Part shown: positions 1 to 14,118 of the stretch, piece after piece
Position numbering within the stretch: position 1 is the stretch's first letter
Layout: each line of letters starts with the position of its first letter
NCBI GenBank assembly: GCA_030340625.1
Contig: JAOPHQ010000850.1
Coordinates: 1 to 64,000, forward strand
Direction of reading: 5' to 3'
Length of the DNA stretch: 64,000 nt
Source of the DNA: Merluccius polli
Taxonomy: Eukaryota; Chordata; Actinopteri; Gadiformes; Merlucciidae
Position numbers and translations under genes: made by a program
The notes under the pieces: generated by a model
Told to the model about the DNA's origin: nothing
Database searches by the model: none
What the model saw: the letters and a program-made list of their open reading frames with translations, nothing else

Positions 1-2198
1 CGAACCACTTCATATGAGATCAGCCACGCTGAAGTTAAGCAGTCGCACCGGAGCCCTGTGAAGGAATTCATGGTAAAACAAACCAATGATCGCTGGAAAA
101 ACATACTCCAGCAACAACCACCGTTGTTTGTTTTGATTGAAATTACGGGTATATATATCGATGGTGAGGATCACCGAAGAGCAATTTTCCATGGCAAGGT
201 CAAAATAGTAAAAAAAAAAATCGAATAATGTTTTTTACCCCATTGTTATATAGGCCTATAGTTGTGGCTACCATTATACCAGGCCAACATTTGAGCCACA
301 ACAGACACAACTAAATGCCCTCAACACATTAGAAGAGAAATCAACCGTTTATCTCTCTACACACAATACGTGCATTCACTCACATAAGGATAATATCTGT
401 GCTTTTTTCTTTCTGAGCATAGCTGAAAGTCTGTTTGCTTTAGTCTGTTGCACAACCACACCAACCTCGTTTTTTTTAAAAACTGGTTTGAGACTTTCGG
501 AGCATGTTGAAAATGTTGCACATATATCCTCCAAACCCAGTCCATTTCCATTTTGAAACAATTAAAATAAAAAGCCATTGTACTTTGTTTGAAATAAGTA
601 ATCTGTGAATGCACAGATTAATTCTCCCCCCAGGCTTGTTGTGATGGAACCAAAAGGCAGCCGTGAGTCACGCGGTGCAAGTGTGAAACACTTTGACTAT
701 TCAGCTTTATCTGCCACAATATCTCATTAGTCATTTTCCACATTTCCCATTGTGGGACATTCAACACATCATTGTTGAGGGTAGGCTAAAAAGGTCTCAA
801 CTTTTGGCTTAGTGGCAACAGTATGCAATTATGTGGTGGCACATTCCTGGTTGGGGAGAATATTTGGAAGCGCTGTGCGGTTAGGGGCTGGCGGGGTGGG
901 TTGTGGCAGTAAATTGAAGCTTCATACGAAACGTCATGTTCATAAGACTATTACAAACAGAACCTTTTTTTTGTCACATACATCACACTGAATTGTGGAT
1001 GAGCCTTTAAGCGAGCAGCGTGTTCATTGCTGAGGTGCCACTTGGTCTTCACACACAACACCCAAGACACACAGTTTAAATTGCGATACAGTTCTCAATG
1101 ACCTCTTTCCCTCTCATAGGCCTAACTGTTCATCGCCGATCCAAATGCAATTATCGTTTGTTAGTTAAGGTTATCGCTTCATTTAGTCGACTGTTTCGAA
1201 AAAAAATACTTTATCGTTAGTAACCTAAATGGACCATTAGGAATCCAATAATTATTTAGTAAATCACTAAAGCCAATGCTGAGGTTCTGAAAGAAGATTT
1301 TTAAAGATTACAATCACAACCTTGGGCTTTTGCTTTGTAACATTGATTATTGTAAGACACAAAATATGCACTTCTGAACTTATTCAGTGAACTTATTCAG
1401 TGTGGTAAGAGATAATTGCAAAATGATTATCTCCAGTACCAGAGGGAAAAGTTGTGAAAAATAATGGCCAACTGATTAAAGTCCTTTCAGGCCACAGAAC
1501 ATAATGGAAATGGATAAACACTTCTTACCGCTCTGAACAGCAGCACCTTTGGCACAATAGCAGTTTAGTTAATTTCATATCTGACTTTCTCTTTTGAAGA
1601 TAAACTGGGGTAAGGCCTACTTTGTGGTTAGTTTGAAGATGTGAAAAATCACTTGATCAGTCAAGTATCAAGGATTTTAGATAGAGGGGAGAGAAGAAGA
1701 GAGAGAGAGAAGATAAGATAGATTAATTATTAGTGATCTCAACCAACATGTTCATGCGCTGACCAAAATATATAGATGTACAATGTGTAGAATAGCTATT
1801 ATTCGTGCTGGTTGAGTAATTTAAAACCTTTACACCTTTGTACTGTTGAAGGGTTGTAACGGGTCAGCAAAAGCTGGTCTCAGACACTAATCACCACGTA
1901 GAAACCTGGTTTTCTTTTCCTTTGTGCCGCCGGTAGTGATCTGTTAAACTGGTAATAAAATAAAGATGTTTAGAATGAATGTTGTGGAGACCCGCTATAA
2001 TGCTTGGCCACCTTGTTCAGGGAATACTGCTCAGAGCATAGTGTTGTCATCAATCTGGACCTATACCTTTGGGTAACAGGATAGCCTGTGAAAGGAAATA
2101 AACCTCAAAGGATGGATACTATTCCATTATTTCATATTCAACAGAAACAGATCTTTCATCTCCACATATTCACTAATGTCCCATTAGAAATGGCCTGA

Positions 2199-2347
<149 letters not shown>

Positions 2348-3499
2348 TTCCTTCCTCCTCATCACTACTTCCCCTCCAGACATATGTCCAGCGTGGAGCA
2401 TGGGGGGGGAGGCGAACTCCATGCCATTAAAACTAATGCTCTGGGCGTTTATTTGAGGTCCTCATAATTTCCATTGATTACACATGAAAAGAAACACAGA
2501 GCACATTGGGACCTGGGTTTTGCCCCCTTCATCATGGGGGGGGGGGGGGGGGGGAGTATGTTAGATCTGTACCCCCTGTCCTTCATTTACGTTAGAAGAG
2601 ATTGACAGCAACTCCGGAAATCATCTAATGACGACATGAGGACTGCAACGCAAAATTTTATTTCCCACTGTCCATTCTTCAACTGCAGCCAAAACTCTGT
2701 CACAAAATATGGTGCTGTAGCCCATCTGGCCTGGCACTCACTTACAATACCAATGTCCCTTTAAAAGCTATTTGTCCACCCACCAACAGCAATTTTTGTA
2801 TTTGATGAATTAAAATGAACTATAACATTATAAAGTTTAAAGTTCAAAACACGAATAGAATTATTCCCCTAAAAACAATTTTACATAACAAAATATCAAA
2901 GCTCACATCCCTGTGTAAAACACAATAATATCAGTGCAACAACATGACCAGGGGGAGTGGGAATTATTACAAATATTGCATATTGCTGTATTGTTGGGTA
3001 TAGTGATGAATGTATATGGATTTATGTCAGATTTTAGTATTTATTGTATTTTGAACCTGTAATTGTATTAAATGTTTTAGTGTTTGTGTCGACCTGCCCA
3101 TGGACTGCAGGTATAAATTAGCTAGTCGCTAAATCTGGTACAATGCATCTCTTCTCCTTCCGTGCGAGATTATTGTTTTAGTATATGTCCCTGTCAAATA
3201 AATGTAATAAACTAAACTACATTTGTTCGCAGGAGGAATGGGGTGTGTTCAAGACAGCAAATACACAGCTGATTCAGGTTGCTAACATTTAGCTGCAATG
3301 ATTCAACAACATCAGTCTTGGAATGCAATCCGGATATGACATTATCTAGATTGATATTATATGCGTAGGCTACAATTTAACGTTTCAGTAGCACAGTAGC
3401 AACAAACGTACAGTACAACACAACACGGTACATTAGCAGTGAAACTAATAGGAGTGAGTGTGGAGTGTGTGTGCTGGCTAGCTGGTTTAAGCAACATCA

Positions 3500-3725
3500 C
3501 CGGCCCCCGGTCAGACTGAGGGCCGGGTGGGGCTGCACACCTGTGGTGCGCAAGCAATCATGGCACCCAGGATAAACCAGCTATCACTATGGCAGCATGG
3601 TTTCCATCTGTTCTCGCCTCTTGCTGTATCACAGTGCCATGAACTGGTGTTCTCCAACTACCTGTGTCCTGTGTCGGAGGAGCCCAGCAAAACCACTTAG
3701 GTGGCGTGTGGTGGGAGTCAACTGC
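3500..3725 (-). repeat. Dispersed repeat, copy 1 (reverse orientation)
   Basis: On the reverse strand this segment matches 11855-12073: the shared blocks include CCACCTAAGTGG-like sequence, TTTGCTGGGCTCCTCC, GTTTATCCTGGGTGCCATGAT and CACAGGTGTGCAGCCCCA. The two copies lie in opposite orientation about 8 kb apart. They are probably an interspersed SINE-type family; I cannot name it. Confidence 0.55.
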
Positions 3726-3896
3726 CACAGTGTGTGATTAATGGCAGAACAACAACATTTGTGGCAGAACTAAAGAGTCCCTTCCTCCTTCACCCCTGTT
3801 ACTTGGTATGTTCCCCGGATCCAAGGCCGTAATTATAATATATATTGGGGGGGACACACATCCCCCCCAATAACTCAGTTAAGTTCATGACTAAAC

Positions 3897-4115
3897 TTAA
3901 AGGCCGTGGTGCAGGTTTAATTTTCTAACGAATTTGCGCATTTGCTTGTTGGTAATACACATTTAAACTGTTATTCATTGTATTTGATGTTGTTGGGTAT
4001 CACAAAACGTAATGTAATACGAAAAAGTAGCTACTATTTTAGCAGTTTGGGATTGATTCTCATTTCCCCCACAATGCATTGCATGACGTCACGTTGGGGA
4101 GACGACAGACCAAAG
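3897..4115 (-). mobile_element. Partial MITE related to the element at 5005-5250
   Basis: This begins with the same 36 bp as the left terminus of 5007-5042 (TTAAAGGCCGTGGTGCAGG...). It holds ATGACGTCACGT-x2-GGGAGACG at about 4083-4104, which is found in reverse complement in the second copy. It therefore looks like an inverted, truncated relative. The opposite terminus was not found. Confidence 0.45.
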
Positions 4116-4825
4116 CCCGCCTTGAGACCATTGAGAGAGACGAGTAGAGAGAGACTAGTAAGAGATTGTTCAGCAGATTATACAGATAAATAGATAAATA
4201 CATATAGCATTTATCTATCAATCTATCAACAGTATGTGCAGTAGTTGATGTACTCGTCGCATTGCTGCTCGAAGGTGCACCGCCCCGTAAAGCGGTCACT
4301 GTCAGCGTCACCCATGCTGCTTTGTTGTCTTCCGCTATCTTCTCCGTGAGCGACAGTACCTCGACCAATGGGATGAGCGTATTCTGTATCGTCATACTCG
4401 TGTGTGAATATGCTGTCAGCTCATTGGTCACAGAACAGGACAGGGCCCCGGAACAACGTTACCGTACATGTCCATATAAAGCGTCCTGTTATTCATTTTC
4501 CATTGGCATTTTACTGACTATTGTTTGACTCTCACAGTAATACGGGACAAAGTGCTTTTCAGCTCAATACGGGGCGGCTGCTTTTGTTTCTAAATACGGA
4601 CGAGTCCGTGTTTCAAGGGACGGTTGGCATGGCAACCCTATGCACTGCTGTTCATAGACCGCTCCAGCGCTCGTTGCTTTCTAAATGGTAGCAACTCACC
4701 AGGACACTTCACCAACATTGTGGGTCTTGCCACAATTAAAGAGAAATAAGAAATAAAGCCTTCGCCGTTGCATGTTGTTATTGAGAGTAAAATAGGTTTG
4801 TTTCGCCAATGTTTAGTAGCCGGCC

Positions 4826-4848
4826 GGGGGGGGGGGGGGGGGGGGGGG
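4826..4848. repeat. Poly-G tract
   Basis: Uninterrupted run of about 23 G. Similar runs occur at 2536-2554, 8620-8635, 10211-10236, 16530-16564 (interrupted) and 18740-18773. Confidence 0.9.
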
Positions 4849-5004
4849 AGTTACCCCACGTTCAATGTGTTAAACAATAATGTCCGCCCGCCAAGGACGT
4901 CCCGACATCAAAACTGAAAATTACATTTATAGCAGCATAGTGCTACTGTGGTGGTGTATTAAAATAATGTCAATAGCAGATGTATTTTGATAGTGTTTTT
5001 TTAA

Positions 5005-5250
5005 GTTAAAGGCCGTGGTGCAGGTTTAATTTTCTAACGAAGACGCCATAGTTGGCTGAGGGTACCTTCCACCACGTCTCCCTCACGTGACGTCATCGCC
5101 GAATTGCGTTAAAAAGAACCGTTACTACCAAAAACTACAAAAACTAGACTTTAACACCATTTTGGAGACATTTCTAACTTATACATATCTTGAGTGCTTT
5201 ATGTACCCATTAATCGACAGTGGTGTTTAACCTGCACCATGGCCTTTAAC
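5005..5250. mobile_element. Short MITE with terminal inverted repeats
   Basis: The left end GTTAAAGGCCGTGGTGCAGG and right end (reverse complement) GTTAAAGGCCATGGTGCAGG form a 24-bp inverted repeat with about one mismatch, enclosing 246 bp. TTAA at both edges would fit a TTAA-targeting (piggyBac-type) insertion, but the superfamily is uncertain. The interior contains CACGTGACGTCA, a CRE-like motif. Confidence 0.6.
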
Positions 5251-6216
5251 ATCATTATTACTACCGGTTCTAGTACTCCGGTGTAGGCTACTGCAGTTCT
5301 GCTTGTGGTTTGTCCAAGTGGTGTTGCCGTACCCCAGCAGAAGCCGTTGCTCGACTGCTGTGGGTACAATCACTGTCAAACACTGCTTGTCTCTCTCTCA
5401 TTACTTTCAAATGTATTAAAGTGGAAAACTAGAATGTAATGAGTGTTACGTAGGCTATATCACTGTCGATTGTGATAGTTTTAACTTCAACGTCAATACG
5501 TCATTTTGCTTGTCAAGTCCATTTGAAATAAATAACATTTTGCTAAAAAGTGTCAGTAATTGCATGGAGTGGAAACAATGGGCCGATTTGCAAGTGCTGA
5601 TCAATCAACCATCACTAACGTTAGCTATCATAGCTAAGTTACCTGGAAAGTTAATTAGCCACACATTCACCCAGCGACCAACAATGGTGCTCATGGGCGT
5701 ATTCAACTAACGTTAATGTCTTTATTACATTAAATTTGTCAGAAAGCCCACGTAAAGTCTGAGAAAAGTGTCAATCATTTATGTTGCGCTGCATGTGTAA
5801 TTCATGTAGACAGTGGTAGCTTTCATTTATTGCATATTCGTATAGTATACTGTATAGACTGTACTTGGTTATGATAAATAGCATTATCAGTGTTTGTTTG
5901 ATTAAAGTGCAAGCAGTTTTATTACAGTCAGCTTTCATTGTGAGTGTCATCATGAGCAAGAGGGAGGGTGGCAGTGACATTTGTCAGTTTTTTGGGCAGC
6001 CTCAGAAAAGAAGAAAAGTAAGTTGAGAGCACTGAGAAAATGTGTACCAGTCAGATGATAGAAGTATACAGTAGTCCAAGAGATGAGTCAATGTTTCTTG
6101 ATATAATAATCATTGCCATTCAGATCAGAAATGGTTAGTAATCCATTCCTGAGCATCATGGCAAGAAACACCACTTGTTTACTTATTTCATGTTCACTCT
6201 GGTGCATTCAGAGTAA

Positions 6217-6218
<2 letters not shown>

Positions 6219-6250
<32 letters not shown>
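6219..6250. repeat. (GA)n microsatellite
   Basis: About 32 bp of pure GA dinucleotide. Confidence 0.9.
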
Positions 6251-6251
<1 letters not shown>

Positions 6252-7450
6252 ATGAGGATGCCAACAGGGCAGGGAGAAAAAAAAACAGAGCAATGTAATA
6301 CAGAATACACTATTAGACATTATTGTAAAAAATAAATAAAAAGTTCATCCGATGTGTTAGTGAATTTTTAAATATTTTAGAATGGCAGGAAATTAGTTTT
6401 CAAATTTCAGTAGATTTTGCAGTACATTTTCAATGAAGATCTGACCCGCCCATATATGCAGGGCCATCTCCCTCTCATTCCTATCCTCCCGCTTGGTCAA
6501 AACCTTGATATATTGGTGAAAATAAGCACCATGGGAGCATTATGGGTGCACAGACTTTTTTTAGTTGTCTGTAATCTGCTCGGCACCTGCCATATGGATG
6601 TGCTGTGCATGTTCTATTTTTGCACATTTAGGTTAATATTTTCTTCTTGATATTGTTTAAATGTACAGTATTGTTAATAGTTTCTATTCGTATTATATCT
6701 TGTCAATTATGCTCTTGATTTAATATTTGTTTTTGCACCACAGTTGTAGTCTATTTATTGTCTTTTTAGTATTGTTATGTTTCCCACTCTTATTATTTCT
6801 TGTTTTCATTTCTGTATAATACAAATATTTAACAACCTGACATTTAGCTGCATACACCTTTTATTTGTTTAGGGGAAAAATGCACATTACATATATTGCA
6901 CCAGATATTTCCATCTGCAGTCCCATGGCAGGAGTCATTGGTAACAGGCAATTCGGAGCAGTAAGAGATAAAGAAAATTCCATTACAAGGCCAATCTAAA
7001 ATACAATACAATGCATTACATTAAAAAAAAACTAAACTCATAAACTCTAATGACTGCAAGATTTCAAGTTTTTAAAAGTCTGAGACTGTCTCACGGCATT
7101 TCACTGCGAGAGAACGGTGGATGTTCAGTGATTTGTTCACCAAACTAAGTGAACATGAAGTGATACAGAGTGAGTGATACAGTCGCTGAGTGGTTCAAGG
7201 CCGCCCCTCTCGCTCTCTCATGTCTTGAAGTCTCGAAGTAGGAAGTAGTACCAAATATTTGATTTAATAACTATACTTTGTTATAGTAGCTGTCAGTTTG
7301 CGAACGGTATCTTTGTCCAACTAAATTCTCAGCTTAATGGCTTCTCGGTCACAAAAAATCTTTTGAACAAATCTTTTTAATGAACTGATTCTAATGGTTC
7401 AGTACACTGAAAATAACCTTTTTGCCCAGCATAGTGCGAATACCATTATA

Positions 7451-8011
7451 CCCAGAGGTGGAAAGAGTACAAGCAACATCTACTTAAGTAGAAGTCAATT
7501 ACGAGTATAAAAATCTACTTGAGTAAAAGTAAAAAGTAGCGCATTTAAAATGTTTAATCATCAAGTACATTTTATAGTTATATCATCTCTCCCATCATGC
7601 AGTACAAAAGCACAAAAAAATATATAAAACAAAATCCGATAAGGTTCAGTTGGATTTAGGTCTGCAGAAGTCTTTTCCAACTCATCTGTCTCCATCTCCT
7701 TTGTGATTAAGCGTCTTACGTATTCTCGTTGCTGTCTGACTGACCGTCATTCACTGGCGCTGCAGTGAGTTAGGGCCAATACAGTGGACAATTTCTGGCG
7801 CAGTTCATAGAAAACTTGGGGAAACCTTGGATTTATTTTGCTCTGTAACAAGCGATTTAAAATGGAACAAAGTACATTACTTCAAACAAAATCTACTTAA
7901 GTAAAAGTAAAATGACTTGATTTAAAAAATAACTCCAAAAAAATACAAATACACAAAAAAGCTACCCAATTACAGTAACAAGAGTAATTGTAATTGGTTA
8001 CTTTCCACCTT
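7451..8011. mobile_element. hAT (Tol2-like) MITE
   Basis: The left end CAGAGGTGGAAAGAGTAC and right end GGTTACTTTCCACC are inverted relatives, matching the CAGAGGTG... terminus of Tol2-type hAT elements. The interior holds repeated TACTTAAGTAGAAGT / CTTGAGTAAAAGTAAAA sub-terminal motifs on both sides. No transposase frame is present, so it is non-autonomous. The exact right edge and target duplication are not clear. Confidence 0.65.
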
Positions 8012-8295
8012 TTATTGGAATTATACCATTATGGTATAAAACATTCAGAGATGCACAGCATCCTATTCCCAGGCCAGGTGGTGTGCCCTGTGGGGTAAAG
8101 CAACCATATCGGATATGGTTCCTCGCACCGCTTCTCTTGAGGAGCCCTGTCGCCTCCACCCGAGCTTTCAAAAAATAAAAAAGTTTCTCGATTGAGCTGC
8201 TCTGAGGTACACATCCGCCAGTACTTAATGCTGGATCAGACACAAGTTGGTAATCTAATTAAAGTGTTAAACTTGGGGGTTTTGGGAGGGTGCCC

Positions 8296-8342
8296 CACAC
8301 ACACACACACACACACACATATACGTACACATACATACACAT

Positions 8343-8381
<39 letters not shown>

Positions 8382-8420
8382 CACACGCACACACATATTT
8401 TTATACACACACACACAGCA
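8296..8420. repeat. (CA)n microsatellite, interrupted
   Basis: CA dinucleotides broken by TATACG, CATG and TTTTTA segments. A 16-G run lies downstream at 8620-8635. Confidence 0.9.
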
Positions 8421-9126
8421 ATTCTGCTGTAGCTCCGCAGGAGACAGTATTAGCATTTCGTAATCATAACCCCCTTTTGGTGTGACATAGGATGAAGTAC
8501 CCTTAAGTGACAGATGTTTCTCTTTCATGGGAATTTTCTTTTGAATTGTTTTTTTCTTTTTGGGTTATGGCAGGGGAAGGGTTGGGGGTCGAAGGTCGGG
8601 GGTCGGCGTTCGGGGCTGGTGGGGGGGGGGGGGGGTTAGCAGAGGGAACCGTGGGTGGCTTTTTGCTGTTTGGCATCACAAGCTTGCTGATCCTGTCAGG
8701 TCTGCAACTTGGCAGCTAGCTCATGTGTGGATATGAAGTCTACCTGCTCTTGTTTCTCAGAGGGGGATAAAACCCCCTACACACACACATACATACACAC
8801 ACCCACCTACCCCACCCCACACACACACCCTTTTTTCTGAGGTTACGGAAGCAGCGATTTGGATGTTTTATCAAACCCACTGAGAATTACATTTTACTCC
8901 CCCTCCCACCCCCCCCATCTCCCCATCTCCCAAGAGAGGCACTCTCACAAAATGAACTGTCATACGCAGTAGCGGTTCACTTTCCACAAATAATTATTGC
9001 AACATACACTATGCATTATAAATTGAAATGTTCCGTTAATAAAACTAATTGGCGGTCGGGCATCAGCTGCTAATGTTAAACAGACTTTAATTGCTGGTGT
9101 TTTAATTGCCGGTGTCAAGATGTGAG

Positions 9127-9127
9127 A

Positions 9128-9168
<41 letters not shown>
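9127..9168. repeat. (CT)n microsatellite
   Basis: GCTCGCTCGCT followed by about 30 bp of pure CT. Confidence 0.9.
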
Positions 9169-9169
<1 letters not shown>

Positions 9170-9569
9170 TATATTTTTACGAGGATGCTTCATCTTCGTC
9201 ATGTGTCAGGGTTTGCGCGCGCCACTGCAGCGATCTTGCAGTTGCAGAGGGACAGCCGGGCTTTTGTGGGCGAAAGACCGGTCAAAACAAAGGGGGTCCT
9301 CTCTCATAGAGCTGTCAGTGTGTTTGTGTGGCTGCTTCAGTGTCTTCAGACAGCAGAGGGAAATCCAGTAGACCTTCAAAGGCCCCGGCACAGTGGGGAC
9401 ACTACCACAATACTGGGTTTGGACAGCTTGCACAGTCTTGCAGTAGAGATTCCATTAAGCACACTGATACATAGGCTAATGTGGGGCGGTTTGATCTGTA
9501 CTGGAAAACCTGATCTTTCATTCACACCAACAGGGATCTTGGAAGTTTGAGGGTTTTGTTAGTATGACA

Positions 9570-9868
9570 AGACACATTGCACACATGCATCTGTACACAC
9601 ACATGTACACACTTACACACCACACACACATGTACTCACTCACACACACGCACACACACACATGTGCACATGCACGCACACACACACACACACATCCACA
9701 TACATAAACACACACGTACGTACGCCCAGCCACACACACACACACACACAGAAGAAACAAACGCTCCATCATAATAAACAATAAATGAACAAATGTGTAA
9801 ACTCAATTGTGCACTGGCATGCACTCACTATGCACAGATGCAACACACACACACACACACACACACGT
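9570..9868. repeat. Interrupted (CA)n tract
   Basis: Several CA runs interspersed with CATG and ACGC units; unique sequence separates a last 27-bp block at 9841-9867. Confidence 0.85.
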
Positions 9869-10058
9869 TGACACGCAAATGCACACAGGAAGCCACTGAA
9901 TTATAGATGGCTGAACAGGAAATTCCTGGCCATATACCTCTGTCCCTCAGGCTCTGACCTTGCACCAAATCAATTAGCAGAGTTGCAGGAAATCAGCAGG
10001 GCACCCCTAAGACCCTCTGAATGGACCCTTAATTTACAAGTGGGAGCTCTAGGATCTC

Positions 10059-10059
<1 letters not shown>

Positions 10060-10115
<56 letters not shown>

Positions 10116-10455
10116 ACACACACACTGCACGCAACTCCCCCCCCCCCCCCCCCTCTTCTCCTCATCTAACTGTGCAAATCAAAGAGGATCTCCATTTTCA
10201 GCACAGCCGGGCGGGGGAGGGGGGGGGGGGGGGGGTGGTGTGGTGGTGGGGGCGGTGAGTCCACTGTATATATTCACCATTGAGTGGATTATTCTGGGGC
10301 TCTTGCTCCAGCTAATCTCCCATGTATGTGTGACAACGACAACAACAACAACAACAAAAATCCATCGCTGTCCCTCCCCTCCTCACCTCACCCTCCCAGC
10401 CTCACCCACCCAGCCTCACCCACCCAGCCTCACCCCCCCAGCCTCACCCTCCCGC
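10060..10455. repeat. Poly-C / CA / poly-G / CCTCACCCA compound repeat
   Basis: A run of about 42 C (10060-10101) passes into CA dinucleotides, a second C run (10138-10153), a G run (10211-10236), ACAACA units (about 10334-10356) and tandem CCTCACCCACCCAG units (10384-10455). Confidence 0.9.
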
Positions 10456-10706
10456 TGCGTTTCCGCTCGGGAACCTGACACTTACTCCCAGGATTCCAGC
10501 CATTCAGTGTTTTTATCAGCAGCATCAATGCAGCATCTGTGTGTCTCTCACCCACCACCCCACCCCCCCACCCCTCCTCCCCCCCTCCCTCCCAACCCAG
10601 AGGCTTGATGGGATGTAATCCCTCCACAGCAGCATAGTGGATCTAGAATCTCACCATTCACTCTCCGACAGATGACTACGTTTTACCATGGACCTGAAGG
10701 ACTATA

Positions 10707-10726
10707 TATTTATATATATATATACA

Positions 10727-10779
<53 letters not shown>
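10707..10779. repeat. (TA)n microsatellite
   Basis: About 70 bp of TA with one CAG interruption near its left end. Confidence 0.95.
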
Positions 10780-10780
<1 letters not shown>

Positions 10781-11639
10781 CCTTATCCTCTATTAGATTT
10801 GTGGTGTTATTGGCTGTGTAATTAGGTGGATTGTGAAGCAAATCTGCCGAGAACATCCTTCCCCCTGTGCATGAGGATGTACATAACTCCATACAGGCTT
10901 ATGTGGGTTGTTTTTGTAGGCATAAAGAGAGTCCGCAGTGCGCATTACTCATCTGCCAGTGCATATTGACAACATCACACTTTCATTTATTTCGGCGACA
11001 AACAATTTGCATCGCGCCAAGCAAATTGTCATTGTCGGTATAATAGCAGAAAAATCACCATGGGGTGAATGTATGTATAGGGAAAACAAACACTCCACCA
11101 AAGGCAAAGTAAATCAACTTAATAAGAGAATATAATTATAATGGGCAAATGATTGTGTCTCTCGTCGTCTGAACACTTTACATCTGGGCAGGTAATGACT
11201 TGCACTTATTGAGAGCAAAACACAATGCGTTCCAAAGCTAATTGATTCATGAGGCAGAAGCAGCAACAAAGCAGATACTAAATGCATTGATTACGTTTGG
11301 ATTCGGCATGGACAAATTTGTGCAGAGGATGGCATCTTCCCTCACTACAGGCGGGAATGAAACACCAAGCCGAGAGTAGCCGGGTGTCTATACAGGCCAG
11401 GTCTGCCAATAACATAATGACCACAATTCCCACCTAAGTAAATGGATATTACATCATTATCTCCAATCAGATCTGATTATGCTGCAAATTGGATGACCTC
11501 CTTCTTTCTGAGCCGTCTCTCAGCAGTTGGATGAGGTGAAGGTTGCAGCAAAAGAGGATTAGATGTTTTAATTTACTAAGTTATTCCAATTGTGTGACTT
11601 GGCAGAACGCTGCACAGTGAAACCCCCAACCTGCAGCTT

Positions 11640-12075
11640 ATGTACTTTGACGGATAGAAACTGGGGAAGCCACGCAAGCGGCCATCTTGCAAAAGGGTTG
11701 CTGGTTTGATCTCCCCACAGGCTGAAGCTTTAACGGCTGACAATGTGCTGGTCCATCAGGCCGTGGATGAGAAGTAATTGAGAAGCGAATCGATTGTGTT
11801 AAGTCGTTGCAGTGACAGGAAAAACACAAATGGCGTCTGTGGCGGTAGAGCTCTGCCACAGAAGCCACCTAAGTGGCTTTGCTGGGCTCCTCCAACACAG
11901 GACACTGGTAAATGTTGTAAAGCCAGTTTATTGGAGACGGTAAGATGGTACAGCAAGAGCTGTATGTTAACATGCTGTGATGACAGAGCTCTCTTCTGAG
12001 TGTGTGTGGGTGATAGCTTGTTTATCCTGGGTGCCATGATGCACCACAGGTGTGCAGCCCCATCCAGCCCCATAG
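11640..12075 (+). repeat. Dispersed SINE-like repeat, copy 2
   Basis: This copy contains GGTTGCTGGTTTGATCTCC at about 11695-11713, which resembles an RNA polymerase III B box (GGTTCGATYCC) as in tRNA-derived SINEs. Downstream sequence is shared in inverse orientation with 3500-3725. An A box was not confidently placed. Confidence 0.45.
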
Positions 12076-12315
12076 CATAATCAGTCTGACTCTGATTTAG
12101 TTTTCACTGATAATTATGTTCGGTTTTGTTGTTGAGGCCTCTGCCGCTTTTCCAATATGTAGTTATGCATATGACCATACCATTGCCTCCTTACTGCATT
12201 CCTCGCCACCTGCTGCGACATCTGGTGTTTGTCCATAACATACTGGGCTGTCAGTCAAGTGAGTTAGCGTGAAGGCCAGCTCATGGGCTGCTCATGGGCT
12301 GCTCACACTACCGTA

Positions 12316-12316
<1 letters not shown>

Positions 12317-12347
<31 letters not shown>
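12317..12347. repeat. (CA)n microsatellite
   Basis: About 30 bp of pure CA. Confidence 0.9.
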
Positions 12348-13056
12348 TCAACCGCACACGCACACACCACAAACGATCCCTCCGTCCATATCTATCATAT
12401 CTATGTTTCGGATGCATGCATGATAAATTACACGGGGTATAGAGAGAAGGGAACTAGCAGGAAAAGCAGCAATTTACACTGTGGTACACAGAAATAGGAT
12501 GCGAGGTAACAGACCGTACCGAGCAAAAGGGGCCCTGGGGAAATCGGCCAACGAATCAGAAATTCCCACTGAAATTAATAAAGCGCGTTTTGAATCCTGG
12601 ATCCTTTTCTTGTTTTGGTCGAGTGTGATAATAAACAAACTTCTATTGTTGTGATTGCCCACTTTTTGGTGCGATGCGCCTGCTGTACAGAGGAGCAGTT
12701 ATTTATTAAAAGCACGCAGGGTTGACACCTACAGCAAATTGCCTTATTATTTATAATGCTCTCTTGTACGTTGAGACATTTTTACAATGACAGGTCTGGA
12801 GAGCCCAGCCCGCCAAGTGGGTGAGGCTGGGATCCTGCCGAGGAAGCACAACCCTGTTGGGTTCCTAATCAACCCTTCTGGGCCGCTTTTTTTGGTTGGT
12901 TGTTATTTTTTTGGTTGTCTGCGTTGAGTCCATGTCTTTAACCTCCATGTCTTTATGTGAAGTGTTGGGCGGCCCGGGGGGAATACATTTTCCCATTAGA
13001 GTTGAATAACATAAGTGTATCGATTGATTAATCATTTAATGATGCTGTCTAATAAC

Positions 13057-13057
<1 letters not shown>

Positions 13058-13082
<25 letters not shown>
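13058..13082. repeat. (GA)n microsatellite
   Basis: About 25 bp of pure GA. Confidence 0.85.
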
Positions 13083-13087
<5 letters not shown>

Positions 13088-13363
13088 ACAGGGACTTTAG
13101 GATGTTGTTTAAATGGGAATTCAGCATTTTCCATACATAACATGCATTCCCATAGCAGGTAACCCATCGGTTGGAACATAAATAGGCCATCATAACTCGT
13201 ACATTTCCACTCAATTCTTTTGAATGGGTTGAGCATAGAAATAAGTAGGCAGAAGGTATTCAGTCTGTCTCTCTGACAGGATCATCCATAATTTATGAAG
13301 GAATATGATTGACTCATGATTTACCCAATTCAGGTAACTACCATACAGTGCAGCATCATACTG

Positions 13364-13525
<162 letters not shown>

Positions 13526-13886
13526 CACAAATAAACAAGATGGTGTCTGCATGTTGTGTAGGTTTCGCAGCGTGTGACTGATCTCGGGGCGACAGATAAC
13601 TGAATTAAATGGGGTTTCATTTCACTAAAGCCGCCCAGCAGTAAAACAGATGCTCATCTGTTTGCTTAATGACCGATTCCCAAAGCAGCAGACAGCAAGT
13701 CGACGTTCAACCTTTGACCTTTCAACACCTTCTCATTTGTCAAATTGTGTGCTTCCCAGCCAGGCAGCGGTGCTCTAGTGTAGACACCAGTGAACTCTTG
13801 TTTTCGGGTCAGGCGTCAAGCTAGTCCTAGAAAATACTGTGGTCACACTCTGTTTATACTCTGGTTATACGCATACAAATGCACGC

Positions 13887-14118
<232 letters not shown>

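Noticed and set aside
7151..7200. Short AGTGA/GATACAGT direct repeats as a regulatory array
   Set aside because: Only two or three imperfect copies, within chance expectation.
9122..9550. 142-codon frame starting in a CT repeat
   Set aside because: The N-terminus is repeat translation and the rest has no recognisable domain or splice signals.
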